A stretch of 64,000 bases of DNA, from the NCBI RefSeq assembly GCF_014635065.1, contig NZ_BMCG01000003.1, forward strand, positions 62,001 to 126,000, written 5' to 3'. Below, in pieces: positions 48,299-57,382 of this stretch. A program made the position numbers and the translations under genes. Positions within the stretch are counted from its first letter, which is position 1. Every line of letters starts with the position of its first letter. The stretch is from Oxalicibacterium flavum. Its GTDB lineage: Bacteria > Pseudomonadota > Gammaproteobacteria > Burkholderiales > Burkholderiaceae_D. The notes beneath the pieces are model-generated. The model had not been told where the DNA came from and did not search any database. It worked only from the letters and a program-made list of their open reading frames with translations.

Positions 48299-48493
48299 CT
48301 AATCGTCTTCGGGTTCCTTGAGCTTTGCCTTGAGTAGGCGCTGCTGGGCCTGGCGCTGTGCAGAGTTCGATGCCTTGTGCGGTCCGGCCGCGCGCTGCTT
48401 TGCGGCCACCGCATAGGGATTGCGCGGCGCGCGTTGCGAGGGTTCGAGACGGATGACGAGCTTCTGTCGTCTGGCGAGCGCCTTGTTGGCCAT
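48299..48493 (-). CDS. Small basic conserved protein of unknown function
   Basis: 64 residues from ATG 48493 (MANKALARRQKLVIRLEPSQ). Very Arg/Lys/Ala/Gln-rich with the motif RNPYAVAAKQRAAGPHKAS; highly basic and probably nucleic-acid-associated or ribosome-linked. It resembles short conserved proteins of Burkholderiales that I cannot name. The hslVU terminator lies immediately upstream (6 bp before its ATG), so it is expressed by read-through or by its own promoter. Confidence 0.6.
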   Translation of the reverse strand: MANKALARRQKLVIRLEPSQRAPRNPYAVAAKQRAAGPHKASNSAQRQAQQRLLKAKLKEPEDD

Positions 48494-48498
48494 GGCAA

Positions 48499-48524
48499 TA
48501 AAACGTGCCTCCGGGGAGGCACGT
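48499..48524 (-). terminator. Terminator of the hslV-hslU operon
   Basis: ACGTGCCTCC / GGAGGCACGT, 10-bp stem with a tight loop, followed on the minus strand by TTTTATT. It lies 7 bp after the hslU stop and directly before the start of the small basic gene. Confidence 0.8.
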
Positions 48525-48530
48525 ATTCGG

Positions 48531-49880
48531 TTACAGCACGTAGCGCGACAGGTCTTCATCGACCGACAGCGCACCCAGCCGCTCATCGACATAGGCGGCA
48601 TCGATCTGCAGTTCGCGCGCGCCGCTGTCGCCGGCCGCGAACGAGATTTCCTCAAGCAGTTTTTCCATCACCGTGTAGAGACGGCGCGCGCCGATGTTCT
48701 CGGTCTTTTCGTTGACCGAATAGGCGATCTCGGCCATGCGCTTGATGCCTTCCGGGGTAAAGACCAGCCGCACGTCCTCGGTGCCGAGCAGGGCTTCGTA
48801 CTGGCGCGTCAGGCAGGCATCGGTGCCGGTCAGGATGCGCTCGAAGTCGGCGATCGACAGCGATTCCAGTTCGACGCGGATCGGGAAGCGCCCCTGCAGT
48901 TCGGGAATCAGGTCCGACGGCTTGGACAGGTGGAAGGCGCCGGACGCGATGAACAGAATGTGATCGGTCTTGATCATGCCGTACTTGGTGTTGACGGTGG
49001 TGCCCTCGACCAGCGGCAGCAGGTCGCGCTGCACGCCGGCGCGCGAGACGTCGCCGCCGCCGACTTCCGAGCGCGTGGCGATCTTGTCGATCTCGTCGAG
49101 GAACACGATGCCGTTCTGCTCGACGTTGGCGATCGCCTTCTGCTTGAGTTCGTCCTCGTTGACGAGCTTGGCGGCTTCCTCGTCGATCAGCAGTTTCATC
49201 GCCTCGCGGATCTTGACCTTGCGCGCCTTCTTGCGATTGCCGCCGATGCCGGAAAACATGCCCTTGATCTGCTCGGTCATCTCTTCCATGCCGGGCGGCG
49301 CCATGATTTCCATGGTCGGCGCGGCTTCGGCCAGCTCGATCTCGATCTCGGTGTCGTCGAGCGTGCCTTCGCGCAGGCGCTTGCGGAAGGTCTGGCGCGT
49401 GCTGTTGCCGGCGTTCTTGTCGCTGTCGGTCGCGCTCGGCTGTCCATTGCCGAAGCCGAAATCGCGTGCCGGCGGCACCAGGATATCGATGATGCGGTCT
49501 TCGGCGGCGTCCTCGGCGCGCGCGCGCACCTTGCGCATCTCGGTTTCGCGCGTCTGCTTGATGCCGATCTCGGCGAGGTCGCGGATGATGGTATCGACGT
49601 CGCGGCCGACGTAACCGACCTCGGTGAACTTCGTTGCCTCGATCTTGATGAAGGGCGCATCGGCCAGCTTGGCGAGGCGGCGCGCGATCTCGGTCTTGCC
49701 GACGCCGGTCGGGCCGATCATCAGGATGTTCTTGGGCGTGATCTCGTGGCGCAGCGGCTCGGCCACCTGCTGGCGGCGCCAGCGGTTGCGTAGCGCGATG
49801 GCGACCGCGCGCTTGGCATTGCCCTGGCCGACCACGTGCTTGTCGAGTTCGGAGACGATTTCCTGGGGAGTCATGTTCAT
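48531..49880 (-). CDS. hslU: HslU ATPase subunit of the HslVU protease
   Basis: 449 residues from ATG 49880 ([20 protein letters not shown]), which matches the family start. Walker A GPTGVGKT, Walker [14 protein letters not shown], sensor [12 protein letters not shown] and C-terminal LSRYVL (which docks into HslV) are intact, with the family's intermediate domain. It unfolds substrates for HslV. The gene follows hslV by 14 bp. Confidence 0.97.
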   Translation of the reverse strand: MNMTPQEIVSELDKHVVGQGNAKRAVAIALRNRWRRQQVAEPLRHEITPKNILMIGPTGVGKTEIARRLAKLADAPFIKIEATKFTEVGYVGRDVDTIIRDLAEIGIKQTRETEMRKVRARAEDAAEDRIIDILVPPARDFGFGNGQPSATDSDKNAGNSTRQTFRKRLREGTLDDTEIEIELAEAAPTMEIMAPPGMEEMTEQIKGMFSGIGGNRKKARKVKIREAMKLLIDEEAAKLVNEDELKQKAIANVEQNGIVFLDEIDKIATRSEVGGGDVSRAGVQRDLLPLVEGTTVNTKYGMIKTDHILFIASGAFHLSKPSDLIPELQGRFPIRVELESLSIADFERILTGTDACLTRQYEALLGTEDVRLVFTPEGIKRMAEIAYSVNEKTENIGARRLYTVMEKLLEEISFAAGDSGARELQIDAAYVDERLGALSVDEDLSRYVL

Positions 49881-49894
49881 GGTGTGATGTTCTG

Positions 49895-50431
49895 TCAGTC
49901 CAGCGTTTCGATGATGTGCGAGAGGTTGGTGTAGATGCACAGTTCGCCGGCGATCGTCAGCGATTTCTTCACGATCTCGGCCGGCGGCAGGTCGGTGTTC
50001 TCGAACAGCGCCTTGGCGGCCGACTGCGCATAGCTGCCGCCGGAACCGATGGCGCCGATGCCGTCGTTGGGTTCCAGCACGTCGCCGTTGCCGGTGATGA
50101 CCAGCGTGCTGTCGCGGTCGGCCACCAGCAGCATGGCTTCCAGGCGGCGCAGCATGCGGTCGGTGCGCCAGTCCTTGGCCAGTTCGACCGAGGCGCGCAT
50201 CAGATGTCCCTGGTGCTTCTCGAGCTTGGCCTCGAAGCGTTCGAGCAGCGTGAAGGCGTCGGCCGTGCCGCCGGCAAAGCCGACCAGCACCTTGTTGTGA
50301 TAGACCTTGCGCACCTTGCGCGCGGTGCCCTTCATGACGATGTTGCCGAGCGTGACCTGACCGTCGCCGCCCAGCGCGACGATGTTGCCACGCCGGACAG
50401 AGAGGATGGTGGTGCCGTGAAATTGTTCCAT
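49895..50431 (-). CDS. hslV: HslV protease subunit of the HslVU complex
   Basis: 178 residues from ATG 50431 ([15 protein letters not shown]). After processing, the N-terminal Thr of TTILSVRRG is the nucleophile. [14 protein letters not shown], Lys in ARKVRK, and [14 protein letters not shown] are proteasome-fold motifs. It forms the double hexamer cut chamber of the ATP-dependent HslVU protease. AAAGAGA lies 6 bases upstream of the ATG. Confidence 0.97.
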   Translation of the reverse strand: MEQFHGTTILSVRRGNIVALGGDGQVTLGNIVMKGTARKVRKVYHNKVLVGFAGGTADAFTLLERFEAKLEKHQGHLMRASVELAKDWRTDRMLRRLEAMLLVADRDSTLVITGNGDVLEPNDGIGAIGSGGSYAQSAAKALFENTDLPPAEIVKKSLTIAGELCIYTNLSHIIETLD

Positions 50432-50558
50432 GCGTGTCTCTTTGATCAATGATTGGATGCGGCTTGCCACAGTCGCGGCCGCGCGGGTTTCCGGGAGAAG
50501 TGGGGGCGGCCCCGCCGATTGCAAGACAAAAAGAGGGCGGCAGGCCCGCAGATCAGGT

Positions 50559-51956
50559 TCAGGTATTGCGCGGCAGAATGCGCACCAGGTCCTGGAAACC
50601 CATCACGTGGCAGAGCGCCGCGATGAAGTGATTGGCATTGTACAGCTCGATGGTGCGGCCACTGTTGATGAGCGGCATCAGGCCGCTGAAGAGCTGGCTG
50701 GCAGCGGAGAAATCCATGCGCACCAGATGGGTGCAGTCGAGTACCGCCGGCTGATGCGCTTCGACGAAGGCGACGACCTGCGTCAGCAGGGTGTCGTTGC
50801 CGGCACTGACCACGGCCGGCATGGCAAAGCGGACGGCCGCTTCGTCGTCCGGAGTGTCGGCAGCTTCTTCCGTTCCCGCCACCACCGTGTCGTGCGGTGC
50901 GACAAAGGCCGGCGGCGATACTTCGAATGTGATGCAGTAGTCGATGCTGGCTTCCTCGAATTCCGTCTCGCGATTGAGCAGGCGCAGCAGTTCGAGCAGC
51001 AGCAGCCACGGCGCTTCGGTTTCGTCGCGCCGCCCGACGGCGAGAATGGCGCGGATCTTTGCAGTCAGTTCAACGGCGCCGGCCAGCATCAGATGATGGC
51101 CGGATCGTTGCAGGCGCTTGAGGATGTTGAGCAGCAGTCCGCAGCCGACCGGGTCAACCGCGGAGACGCGCGTGAAGTCGAGGCGCAGCGTCTCGCTCAT
51201 GTCGGACAGATTGCGCAGGCGTTCGAGCTGCTTGACGATGCCGCTGTCGAGCGTGCCGCCGAAGGCGACTCCTGGCGTGGCGCCGCCCCTGGATGCTGCC
51301 GGCCGGGTGCGATCGTCATGTCCGGGATCGCGCCAGGCTGGCGGCGAGCGTTCGAAGCGGCTGGCGTAATCGACTGCCAGGTTTTCGAACTGTTCGCGTT
51401 GATCCGTGATCTGGTACAGGTCGAACAGCATGCCCCAGACGGAAAGCGGCATGCTGCCTGCCGCATCGTTGTCGATGGCGTGGCGCAGAATCGGTTCGAT
51501 GGTATTGGTCTGGCCGTTGGCGAACAGGATGGCTGCTTCCTCGATGACGGGCGCGGCCTCCGACAGCGCGACCGGGCCGGGTCTGGTTTCCGCATGCAGG
51601 AGCAGGGAGGTGGTCGAGCCCGCATGCGGCAGCGTCTGTTGCGTGAGCGATGCGTTCGGTGCGGGTACGGTAAGCGGCTGCAGGCTGCTTGGCGGTGTCG
51701 TCAGCGGAAACGGATCATCGGCCGGAAATGGCAGCGTGTTGCCGCTGAATGGAAGCGGTTGCACGAACTCTGACGACATTTCCGATTCGATGGCATCGAT
51801 CTTGTCGGCAGTGACGCGCGAGGGTTTGCGCGGCGGAATGCGCTCGCTGTCGTCGCGGGGCGTCGCCTGGCGTCCCTTGCTGCGCGAAGAGGCGCCGCCC
51901 GGTTTGCGGCCGGCCGGCGCCTTCTCCTTCTTTCCGAATAAAGAGAAAATTCCCAC
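50559..51956 (-). CDS. STAS-domain protein with disordered N-terminal region
   Basis: 465 residues from GTG 51956. A conserved start ([11 protein letters not shown]) leads to a charged, Pro/Ser-rich region of about 120 residues. The rest contains two STAS-like regions: one about 225-320 ([20 protein letters not shown]) and a second at the end ([20 protein letters not shown]). The pattern fits anti-sigma-factor-antagonist or MlaB-type folds, without a visible phospho-serine site. Proteins of this build are seen in Betaproteobacteria near hslVU; function is not known. Confidence 0.75.
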   Translation of the reverse strand: MGIFSLFGKKEKAPAGRKPGGASSRSKGRQATPRDDSERIPPRKPSRVTADKIDAIESEMSSEFVQPLPFSGNTLPFPADDPFPLTTPPSSLQPLTVPAPNASLTQQTLPHAGSTTSLLLHAETRPGPVALSEAAPVIEEAAILFANGQTNTIEPILRHAIDNDAAGSMPLSVWGMLFDLYQITDQREQFENLAVDYASRFERSPPAWRDPGHDDRTRPAASRGGATPGVAFGGTLDSGIVKQLERLRNLSDMSETLRLDFTRVSAVDPVGCGLLLNILKRLQRSGHHLMLAGAVELTAKIRAILAVGRRDETEAPWLLLLELLRLLNRETEFEEASIDYCITFEVSPPAFVAPHDTVVAGTEEAADTPDDEAAVRFAMPAVVSAGNDTLLTQVVAFVEAHQPAVLDCTHLVRMDFSAASQLFSGLMPLINSGRTIELYNANHFIAALCHVMGFQDLVRILPRNT

Positions 51957-51959
51957 GTG

Positions 51960-51965
51960 TTTCCT
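51960..51965 (-). promoter_or_regulatory. Shine-Dalgarno AGGAAA supporting a GTG start
   Basis: AGGAAA on the minus strand lies a few bases before GTG 51956. This GTG gives the protein its family-like N-terminus ([11 protein letters not shown]). The in-frame upstream sequence to 52064 has no such site. Confidence 0.6.
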
Positions 51966-52061
51966 GTTATGCGGCGGCGTGCCGTGATGCGTGGCGCATG
52001 CCGGGTTGCAGGCCGCCTGCAACGATTGGCAGGCCGGCTCCGGAACTGCTAAAAGGTAACA

Positions 52062-52089
52062 CAAAGCAACCGCAAACTTGTGCGGTTGC
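52062..52089 (-). terminator. Terminator of the TonB receptor gene
   Basis: Nine-bp stem GCAACCGCA / TGCGGTTGC with a 6-base loop, followed on the minus strand by TTTGTG, a weak T-run. It lies 33 bp after the receptor stop. Confidence 0.6.
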
Positions 52090-52122
52090 CGGGATTTGTC
52101 ACAATTTTTTGATGGACTTGTC

Positions 52123-54198
52123 TTAAAAACGCGTGCGTACGCCGACGATCAGGTTGCGCTCGGTAAGCGGCGCGACTTCGCGGAGAACGGAGGTCGATAG
52201 GCGGATATCGTCGTCGAGCAGATTCTTGATGATCGCGAACCATGTCACCGGATAGGCGCCGATGCGTTGCGTATAGGACAGATTGGCATCCACGCGCGTA
52301 TAGGATGGAACCGCGAAATCCTCGAAGCCGGCCAGGCGTGTCTGCTTCTTCGCATGCAGCACGCTGAAGCCCGAACGCCAGTCGCCCTGTTTGTAACCGA
52401 CTTCGCCGCCAACACGGGTTGTCGGTTGCAGGGGCAGGTTGCCGCCACCGTTGGTCAGCTTGCCGCGCGAGGTATCGGCAAAGCCGCGCAACGACAGGCC
52501 GTCGCCGTAGAGGTTGTAGCTGACCTCGGCTTCGGCGCCGCGGATGCGCGCATCGCCCTGCGACCAGAAGCGTTCGGTGAATTCGCCATCGGGTTCGACG
52601 TGGCCGTGATCGTCGACCGTGTCGCCCATGCGACCATAAACGTAGTTCTTGACCTGGTTGTGGAACAGGTTGGCCTTCCAGCGCACGAGTCCTTCGGTCT
52701 TCTGCAGACTGATTTCGAGATTGCGCGAGGTTTCCTTGCGCAGGTTGGCGTCGCCGATGTCGTAGGTCGCGGTCGCTTCGTGCGGTCCGTCCGAATACAG
52801 TTCCTCGACCGATGGTGCGCGTTGCGCCACCGAGCCGGTCAGGCCCAGCGCGTAGCCGGGCGTGAAGCTCCAGAGTCCGCCCAGCGAGTATGAACCCAGC
52901 GTGAAGTCGCGCGACGGCAGGGCGGATTCCGCCTCCGGCTTGTGCTTGACCGATTCGACGCGGCCGCCGGCGCTCAGGCGCAGCGGGCCGAAATCGCGTT
53001 CCTCGAGGATGAAGGCGGCGATCGATTCGGTCTTGGTCAGCGGCACCGTGGCATGGCCGTGGTCGTGATCGTGGTCGTCATCATCATCGTCGTCATGGTC
53101 ATCGTCGTGCTCGGCAGGCAGTGCAGAGAAGCGCGAATTCTCCGTCTGTAGGCCGAAGGTGCCGCGCCAGCCGGCCAGCTCCCTGTGCGTCAGCTCGAGG
53201 CGCGACTCGAGCGCGCGGTTCTTGAAGGTCACGGCCGGTTCGCCGTCCTCGTGATGTTCGGTGTGCTCGTAGTCGGTATGGCCGACCTTGAAGCGCAGCG
53301 ATTCGAAGTTGGCGAACGGATTGCGCAGCAGGCCGTCGAGGTCGAAGCGCGTCTGCTTGAGCGTGATGAACGAGCGTTCCTCGGTCGGGATGCCGTACTT
53401 GTCGTCGTTGCCGCCGACCGACGCGCCGATGTGGCCCCAGTCCTGGATGTAGGCGGCGCCGAAGCCGAGGCTGGAAGCGCGCGCGAACGAGTTGGGCAGC
53501 CTGCCGGAAGCCGAGTCCGGATCGCCGAGATCGGCACGGCCCGGGATCTTGTAGTCGTCGGCATCGCGGAAGTTGCCGTCGAGATGCAGACCGATGTTGC
53601 CGCTGGCCGCATCAACCGAGGTTGAGACCTGCTTGCCGCGATCGGCCGTGCCGTATCGCACTTCGGCTTCGCCGCTGGGTTTGTCGACCAGTACGGTCGG
53701 GATGCGGTCGTTGACGATGTTGACCACGCCGCCGATGGCGCCCGAACCGTAGAGCAGCGAGGCCGGGCCGCGCAGGATTTCGACCTGGCGCGCGGTCGCC
53801 GCTTCACCGGCGACCGCATGGTCGTTGGAGAAGGTGGAGGCGTCGAGCACCGACATGCCGTTCTGCAGGATCTTCACGCGCGGACCTTCCATGCCGCGGA
53901 TGATGGGACGCGAGGCGCCGGCGCCGAAGGCGGAGGCCGATACGCCGGGTTCGAGCGAAAGCGTGTCGCCCAGCGAACCGCCGAGCTTGTTGCGCAGTTC
54001 GTCGCCGGACAGCACCTTGGCCGGCGCCAGGATCTGGTTGTCCGGCGTATCGTTGAAGGGCGTCGCCGTGACGGTGACGGAGGGCAGGGTTTGCTGCGGC
54101 TGCTGTGTTTGCGATGCGCTTTGCGCGAGCGCGGAAGCGGACATGGTGGCCAGCGCGGACAGGACGGCGCTCGCCAACAGGGTACGTTGGGCAATCAT
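52123..54198 (-). CDS. znuD: ZnuD-like TonB-dependent zinc receptor
   Basis: 691 residues; GAGGAAC lies before ATG 54198. Signal peptide to about residue 25 (SASALA), a plug domain (about 40-165, ILRGPASLLYGSGAIGGVVN) and a 22-strand barrel ending in Phe (VGVRTRF). Between strands, residues 363-382 form a His/Asp-rich loop (EHDDDHDD then DHDHDHGH) like the zinc-capture loop of Neisseria ZnuD; another His-rich stretch (DYEHTEHHEDGE) lies near 310-320. It should import zinc across the outer membrane with TonB-ExbBD energy. It is the last gene of a three-gene unit. Confidence 0.9.
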   Translation of the reverse strand: MIAQRTLLASAVLSALATMSASALAQSASQTQQPQQTLPSVTVTATPFNDTPDNQILAPAKVLSGDELRNKLGGSLGDTLSLEPGVSASAFGAGASRPIIRGMEGPRVKILQNGMSVLDASTFSNDHAVAGEAATARQVEILRGPASLLYGSGAIGGVVNIVNDRIPTVLVDKPSGEAEVRYGTADRGKQVSTSVDAASGNIGLHLDGNFRDADDYKIPGRADLGDPDSASGRLPNSFARASSLGFGAAYIQDWGHIGASVGGNDDKYGIPTEERSFITLKQTRFDLDGLLRNPFANFESLRFKVGHTDYEHTEHHEDGEPAVTFKNRALESRLELTHRELAGWRGTFGLQTENSRFSALPAEHDDDHDDDDDDDHDHDHGHATVPLTKTESIAAFILEERDFGPLRLSAGGRVESVKHKPEAESALPSRDFTLGSYSLGGLWSFTPGYALGLTGSVAQRAPSVEELYSDGPHEATATYDIGDANLRKETSRNLEISLQKTEGLVRWKANLFHNQVKNYVYGRMGDTVDDHGHVEPDGEFTERFWSQGDARIRGAEAEVSYNLYGDGLSLRGFADTSRGKLTNGGGNLPLQPTTRVGGEVGYKQGDWRSGFSVLHAKKQTRLAGFEDFAVPSYTRVDANLSYTQRIGAYPVTWFAIIKNLLDDDIRLSTSVLREVAPLTERNLIVGVRTRF

Positions 54199-54271
54199 GG
54201 ATAGTTCCTCGAAAAACGGATGACGGCGCATGCACGGCCGTGGAGCTGCATGCGGGTGAAGCGGGTTTCCG

Positions 54272-54646
54272 TCAGTTCGAGGGTGGGGCGCGCGGCGAGA
54301 AATGGCAGATCGGCGGTGCAACCCAGGACGCATGGGCGGTCCACAGCGCGAGCACGCGCGCGCCCGGCAGCAGCGGCAGTTGCGGCGGCAGCAGTGCGCC
54401 GCCGTCGGCCAGGGTCAGGCCATCGACCAGCACGCAGGAATGATGGGCATCCTCGTGGTCCGCCGGTTGGTGATCGAGGTCGGCCACCGCCTGCCATGTG
54501 GCCGCAACGGCTGCATGCGGCAGACCGCTGTGCTCGATGCGGTGGTGCAGTCCGCTCCATTGCGCGCACAGCATGGCAGCCACCAGCCAGGCGACGAGCC
54601 AGGGGCGGGTGAGCGATGCGAGCAAGGGATGGCGGCGGAGATTCAT
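54272..54646 (-). CDS. Small His-rich membrane-anchored protein (DUF2946-like)
   Basis: 124 residues from ATG 54646. One N-terminal hydrophobic stretch (PWLVAWLVAAMLCAQWSGL) and His-rich patches (LHHRIEHSG; DHQPADHEDAHHSC) suggest an envelope protein that binds metal. The Cys/His arrangement resembles DUF2946, a family seen near TonB-dependent metal receptors, but this assignment is weak. It lies 73 bp upstream of the receptor gene on the same strand. Confidence 0.6.
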   Translation of the reverse strand: MNLRRHPLLASLTRPWLVAWLVAAMLCAQWSGLHHRIEHSGLPHAAVAATWQAVADLDHQPADHEDAHHSCVLVDGLTLADGGALLPPQLPLLPGARVLALWTAHASWVAPPICHFSPRAPPSN

Positions 54647-54812
54647 GGCAGGGTCAGCGGGAATGCGGCGAAGAAGCGGGCGCGCGCCGCGTCGGCATCC
54701 GCATGCCGTCTGCGGCGGCGTGTGGTGCAACGAGGAGGGACGAGGTCATGGCCGGTTCTGGAAACGGTTGGCGGAAGAAACGAATGTCAGGCGTGTGAAC
54801 GGACTGCGATTC

Positions 54813-55058
54813 TCAATGGCTGTGCCGCATGCCGCAGCGCGAACCCAGCGCCAGTCCCTTGCAGGCCGCGGCGAGCTCGGCATGGCAGGCTTTTTCGCCC
54901 TTGCCGTCGCGCAGGCATTGCGCGGCGGCCGTATGCGCATCGGCCATGGCCTGGTGGCGCGCGATGGTCTGCTTTTCATGATCCTTGTCGTGTTCGTGGT
55001 CATGCGCGTGCGCGGACAGGGCGACGACGGCGAACAGGGCAAGCAGCGTGTGTTTCAT
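54813..55058 (-). CDS. Small secreted His- and Cys-rich protein
   Basis: 81 residues from ATG 55058 (MKHTLLALFAVVALSAHAHD). Signal peptide to about residue 18; the mature protein opens with HDHEHDKDHEK, has four cysteines (48, 58, 66, 75) at near-regular spacing, and ends RHSH. It is an excellent candidate for a periplasmic zinc-binding protein. It is the first gene of the unit with the ZnuD-like receptor and lies 106 bp downstream of the zinc operator candidate. No named family was recognised. Confidence 0.7.
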   Translation of the reverse strand: MKHTLLALFAVVALSAHAHDHEHDKDHEKQTIARHQAMADAHTAAAQCLRDGKGEKACHAELAAACKGLALGSRCGMRHSH

Positions 55059-55163
55059 GGGTTTGCTCCGGGCAGGCTGAAGGAGTGCGGCATTGCGGCG
55101 GCGCAAGGTGCCGCATCATGCCGGAAGGCGATGCCGGCAACGGTCGCCGTCACGCCACAAGTT

Positions 55164-55178
55164 TGCAACAATGTTGCA
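55164..55178. promoter_or_regulatory. Zur operator candidate TGCAACA-A-TGTTGCA
   Basis: A perfect 7-1-7 palindrome, 106 bp before the first gene of the zinc receptor unit and between it and dksA. It shares TGCAA-N5-TTGCA with a site before the zur gene. The 7-1-7 form is that of Fur-family operators. Confidence 0.6.
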
Positions 55179-55269
55179 TTCTACAAAAAAACAAAGCGCG
55201 CGGATAGAGCCGCGCGCCAGTCCGGTTGCCCGGGGTGTCGCCAGACGCCGAATGATCGGCGCCGGAGAA

Positions 55270-56199
55270 TCAGTCGCCGTACAGCTTCTGCTTGAGTTCG
55301 CGGCGCTGCTGCGCTTCGAGCGACAAGGTTGCGGTAGGACGCGCCAGCAGGCGTGCCACGCCGATCGGTTCGCCGGTTTCTTCGCACCAGCCGTATTCGC
55401 CGGCGTCGATGGCGGCGATCGATTGCTGGACCTTCTTCAGCAGCTTGCGTTCGCGATCGCGCGTGCGCAGTTCGAGTGCGTGTTCTTCCTCGATGGTGGC
55501 GCGGTCGGCCGGATCCGGCACCAGCACGGTTTCGCGCAGGTGCTCGGTGGTCTCGTCGGCGTTGCGCAGGATTTCCCTTTCGAGCTGTTGCAGGCGATCC
55601 TTGAAGAACGCCAGCTGCGCGTCATTCATGTAGTCCTTCTCGCCCATCTTCAGAATCTGTTCCTCTGTCAACAGCGCGCCATTCTCGGGTGTCGTCTTTG
55701 ATGTCTTGGTTGCCACTTCGCTTGCCTTTGAAACTACGGATGGATCAATATTATCTGCAATTCGGGAAGTGCTCCTGGTGGCAGCACCGGCCCCGGATCG
55801 AGACGCGTTCTTTGTGGCTGCGGATGGCGCCGTCTTGCGCGCCGCTGCCGTGGTTTTCAATGCCGCGCCAGCGGCCGGCTTGCCCGTTTTTCTGACGGGC
55901 GCCGCAACCTTGGCGGGTGCAGGTTTTGCCGTCTTGGCCGCGCTGGAACGTGCGGCGGCGGGTGCCTTGGCTTTCGTTGGCGCGGGGGATTTTACCGCAC
56001 TCTTGGCCGTTGTCTTTTTTGCCGGCGTCGCAGCGGTTTTGGCGGCAGTGCGGACGGTTTTCTTTGGCGTGGCCGCCGATGCCTTCACGGCCGGTTTCGC
56101 TGCGGTCTTGCCGGCGGCAGGTTTGGCCTTGCCGGCGGCAATTGTCTTGGGAGCGGATTTTCCTGCGCTTTTCACTGCCTTTGTGACGGTTGCGTTCAT
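55270..56199 (-). CDS. dksA: DksA-family RNA polymerase-binding protein with long basic N-terminal tail
   Basis: 309 residues. AAGGAC lies close before ATG 56199. Residues about 1-150 are Lys/Ala/Pro/Thr repeats like histone H1 tails (PAKKTTAKSAVKSPAPTKAK). Residues 177-309 are a normal DksA core with the acidic coiled-coil tip (PDPADRATIEEEH) and the DRERKLLKK helix. The zinc finger reads CEET then TLSLEAQ, so three of four Cys are lost; only Cys272 remains. Such forms work without zinc. It acts with ppGpp on RNA polymerase at rRNA and stress promoters. Core DksA alone would be about 140-150 residues. Confidence 0.9.
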   Translation of the reverse strand: MNATVTKAVKSAGKSAPKTIAAGKAKPAAGKTAAKPAVKASAATPKKTVRTAAKTAATPAKKTTAKSAVKSPAPTKAKAPAAARSSAAKTAKPAPAKVAAPVRKTGKPAAGAALKTTAAARKTAPSAATKNASRSGAGAATRSTSRIADNIDPSVVSKASEVATKTSKTTPENGALLTEEQILKMGEKDYMNDAQLAFFKDRLQQLEREILRNADETTEHLRETVLVPDPADRATIEEEHALELRTRDRERKLLKKVQQSIAAIDAGEYGWCEETGEPIGVARLLARPTATLSLEAQQRRELKQKLYGD

Positions 56200-56299
56200 A
56201 GTCTTTCGTCCTTGATGAACCTTACCACGCTCTAACGGCCGCAGCCCCTGCGATTTGCCTCCCTCGCCTTGCAGGCTGCCCCAGATAATCGGGGCTAGT

Positions 56300-57370
56300 T
56301 TATACCAAACATTGTTTCAATCCGAGAATAAAAGTGTCCTGTGGAAGATTTTGGCCGATGAAGACCATCTTGTTCGATCGGGCCTCGTTTTCGCCCCATT
56401 TGGCACCGATGTCGGTGCCCATGATCTGGTGCACGCCCTGGAAGATGACCTTGCGGTCGGCGCCGTCCATCCACAGCACGCCCTTGTAGCGCAGCATGCG
56501 CGGACCATAGACCTGGACGATGGTGCCCAGGTATTCGTCGAGCTTCTCGGCCTGGAACGGGCGGTCGGACTGGAACACGAAGGCGGCGATGTTGTCGCTG
56601 TGCTGCGCGTGGTGATGGTCGTGATGGTGGTGCTCGTGGTCGCAATGTTCGCCGCAGGCGTGGCCGTCGTGATCGTGATCATGCACATGCTTATGCTCAT
56701 GCGCGTGTTCCTGCGCGGAAATAAAGTCCGGGTCCAGTTCCAGCTTGTCGTTGAGGTTGAAGCCGCGCAGATCCAGGACTTCCGAGATTGCCACCTTGCC
56801 GAAATCGCTGGTGACGATGGGTGCGCGCGGATTGATGCGGCGCAGGCGCGCCATCAGCTGCTGCACGGCCGCCTCGTCAACCAGATCGGTCTTGGACAGC
56901 AGCAGCTTGTCGGCAAAGCCGACCTGGCGCTGCGCTTCCTTGTAGGTGTCGAGCTGGTGCATTGCATGGCGCGCATCGACCACCGTCACTACCGCGTCGA
57001 CCAGATATTCGCTGGCGACTTCCTCGTCGATGAAGAAGGTCTGCGCGACCGGTCCCGGATTGGCGAGGCCCGTGGTTTCGATCACCACGTGGTCGAAGGA
57101 GATTTCTCCGGCGGCACGGCGGCGCGCGAGGTCGGTCAGTCCCATGATGAGGTCGCCGCGCACGGTGCAGCAGATGCAGCCGTTGTTCATCTCGATGATC
57201 TGCTCGCGGCTTTCCTGCACCAGGATTTCGTTGTCGATGTTTTCCTGGCCGAACTCGTTTTCGATGACGGCGATCTTGAAACCATGCGGTTCGTGCAGGA
57301 TGCGGTTGAGCAGCGTGGTCTTGCCGGCGCCGAGGAAGCCGGTGAGGATGGTGGCGGGAATCAGTGCCAT
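56300..57370 (-). CDS. COG0523 GTPase, zinc metallochaperone
   Basis: 356 residues. GTPase motifs: Walker A GFLGAGKTT (11-19), metal motif GCICC (64-68), ETTGLANP and base motif LSKTD. Residues 221-258 form a His-rich metal loop (EHAHEHKHVHDHDHDGHACG, then more His/Asp), typical of the zinc-linked branch (YeiR/ZigA/ZagA). The C-terminal CobW domain follows. It should deliver zinc to essential enzymes under limitation. It lies 12 bp after zur in the same operon. Confidence 0.92.
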   Translation of the reverse strand: MALIPATILTGFLGAGKTTLLNRILHEPHGFKIAVIENEFGQENIDNEILVQESREQIIEMNNGCICCTVRGDLIMGLTDLARRRAAGEISFDHVVIETTGLANPGPVAQTFFIDEEVASEYLVDAVVTVVDARHAMHQLDTYKEAQRQVGFADKLLLSKTDLVDEAAVQQLMARLRRINPRAPIVTSDFGKVAISEVLDLRGFNLNDKLELDPDFISAQEHAHEHKHVHDHDHDGHACGEHCDHEHHHHDHHHAQHSDNIAAFVFQSDRPFQAEKLDEYLGTIVQVYGPRMLRYKGVLWMDGADRKVIFQGVHQIMGTDIGAKWGENEARSNKMVFIGQNLPQDTFILGLKQCLV

Positions 57371-57382
57371 GCTTGTTCCTTG

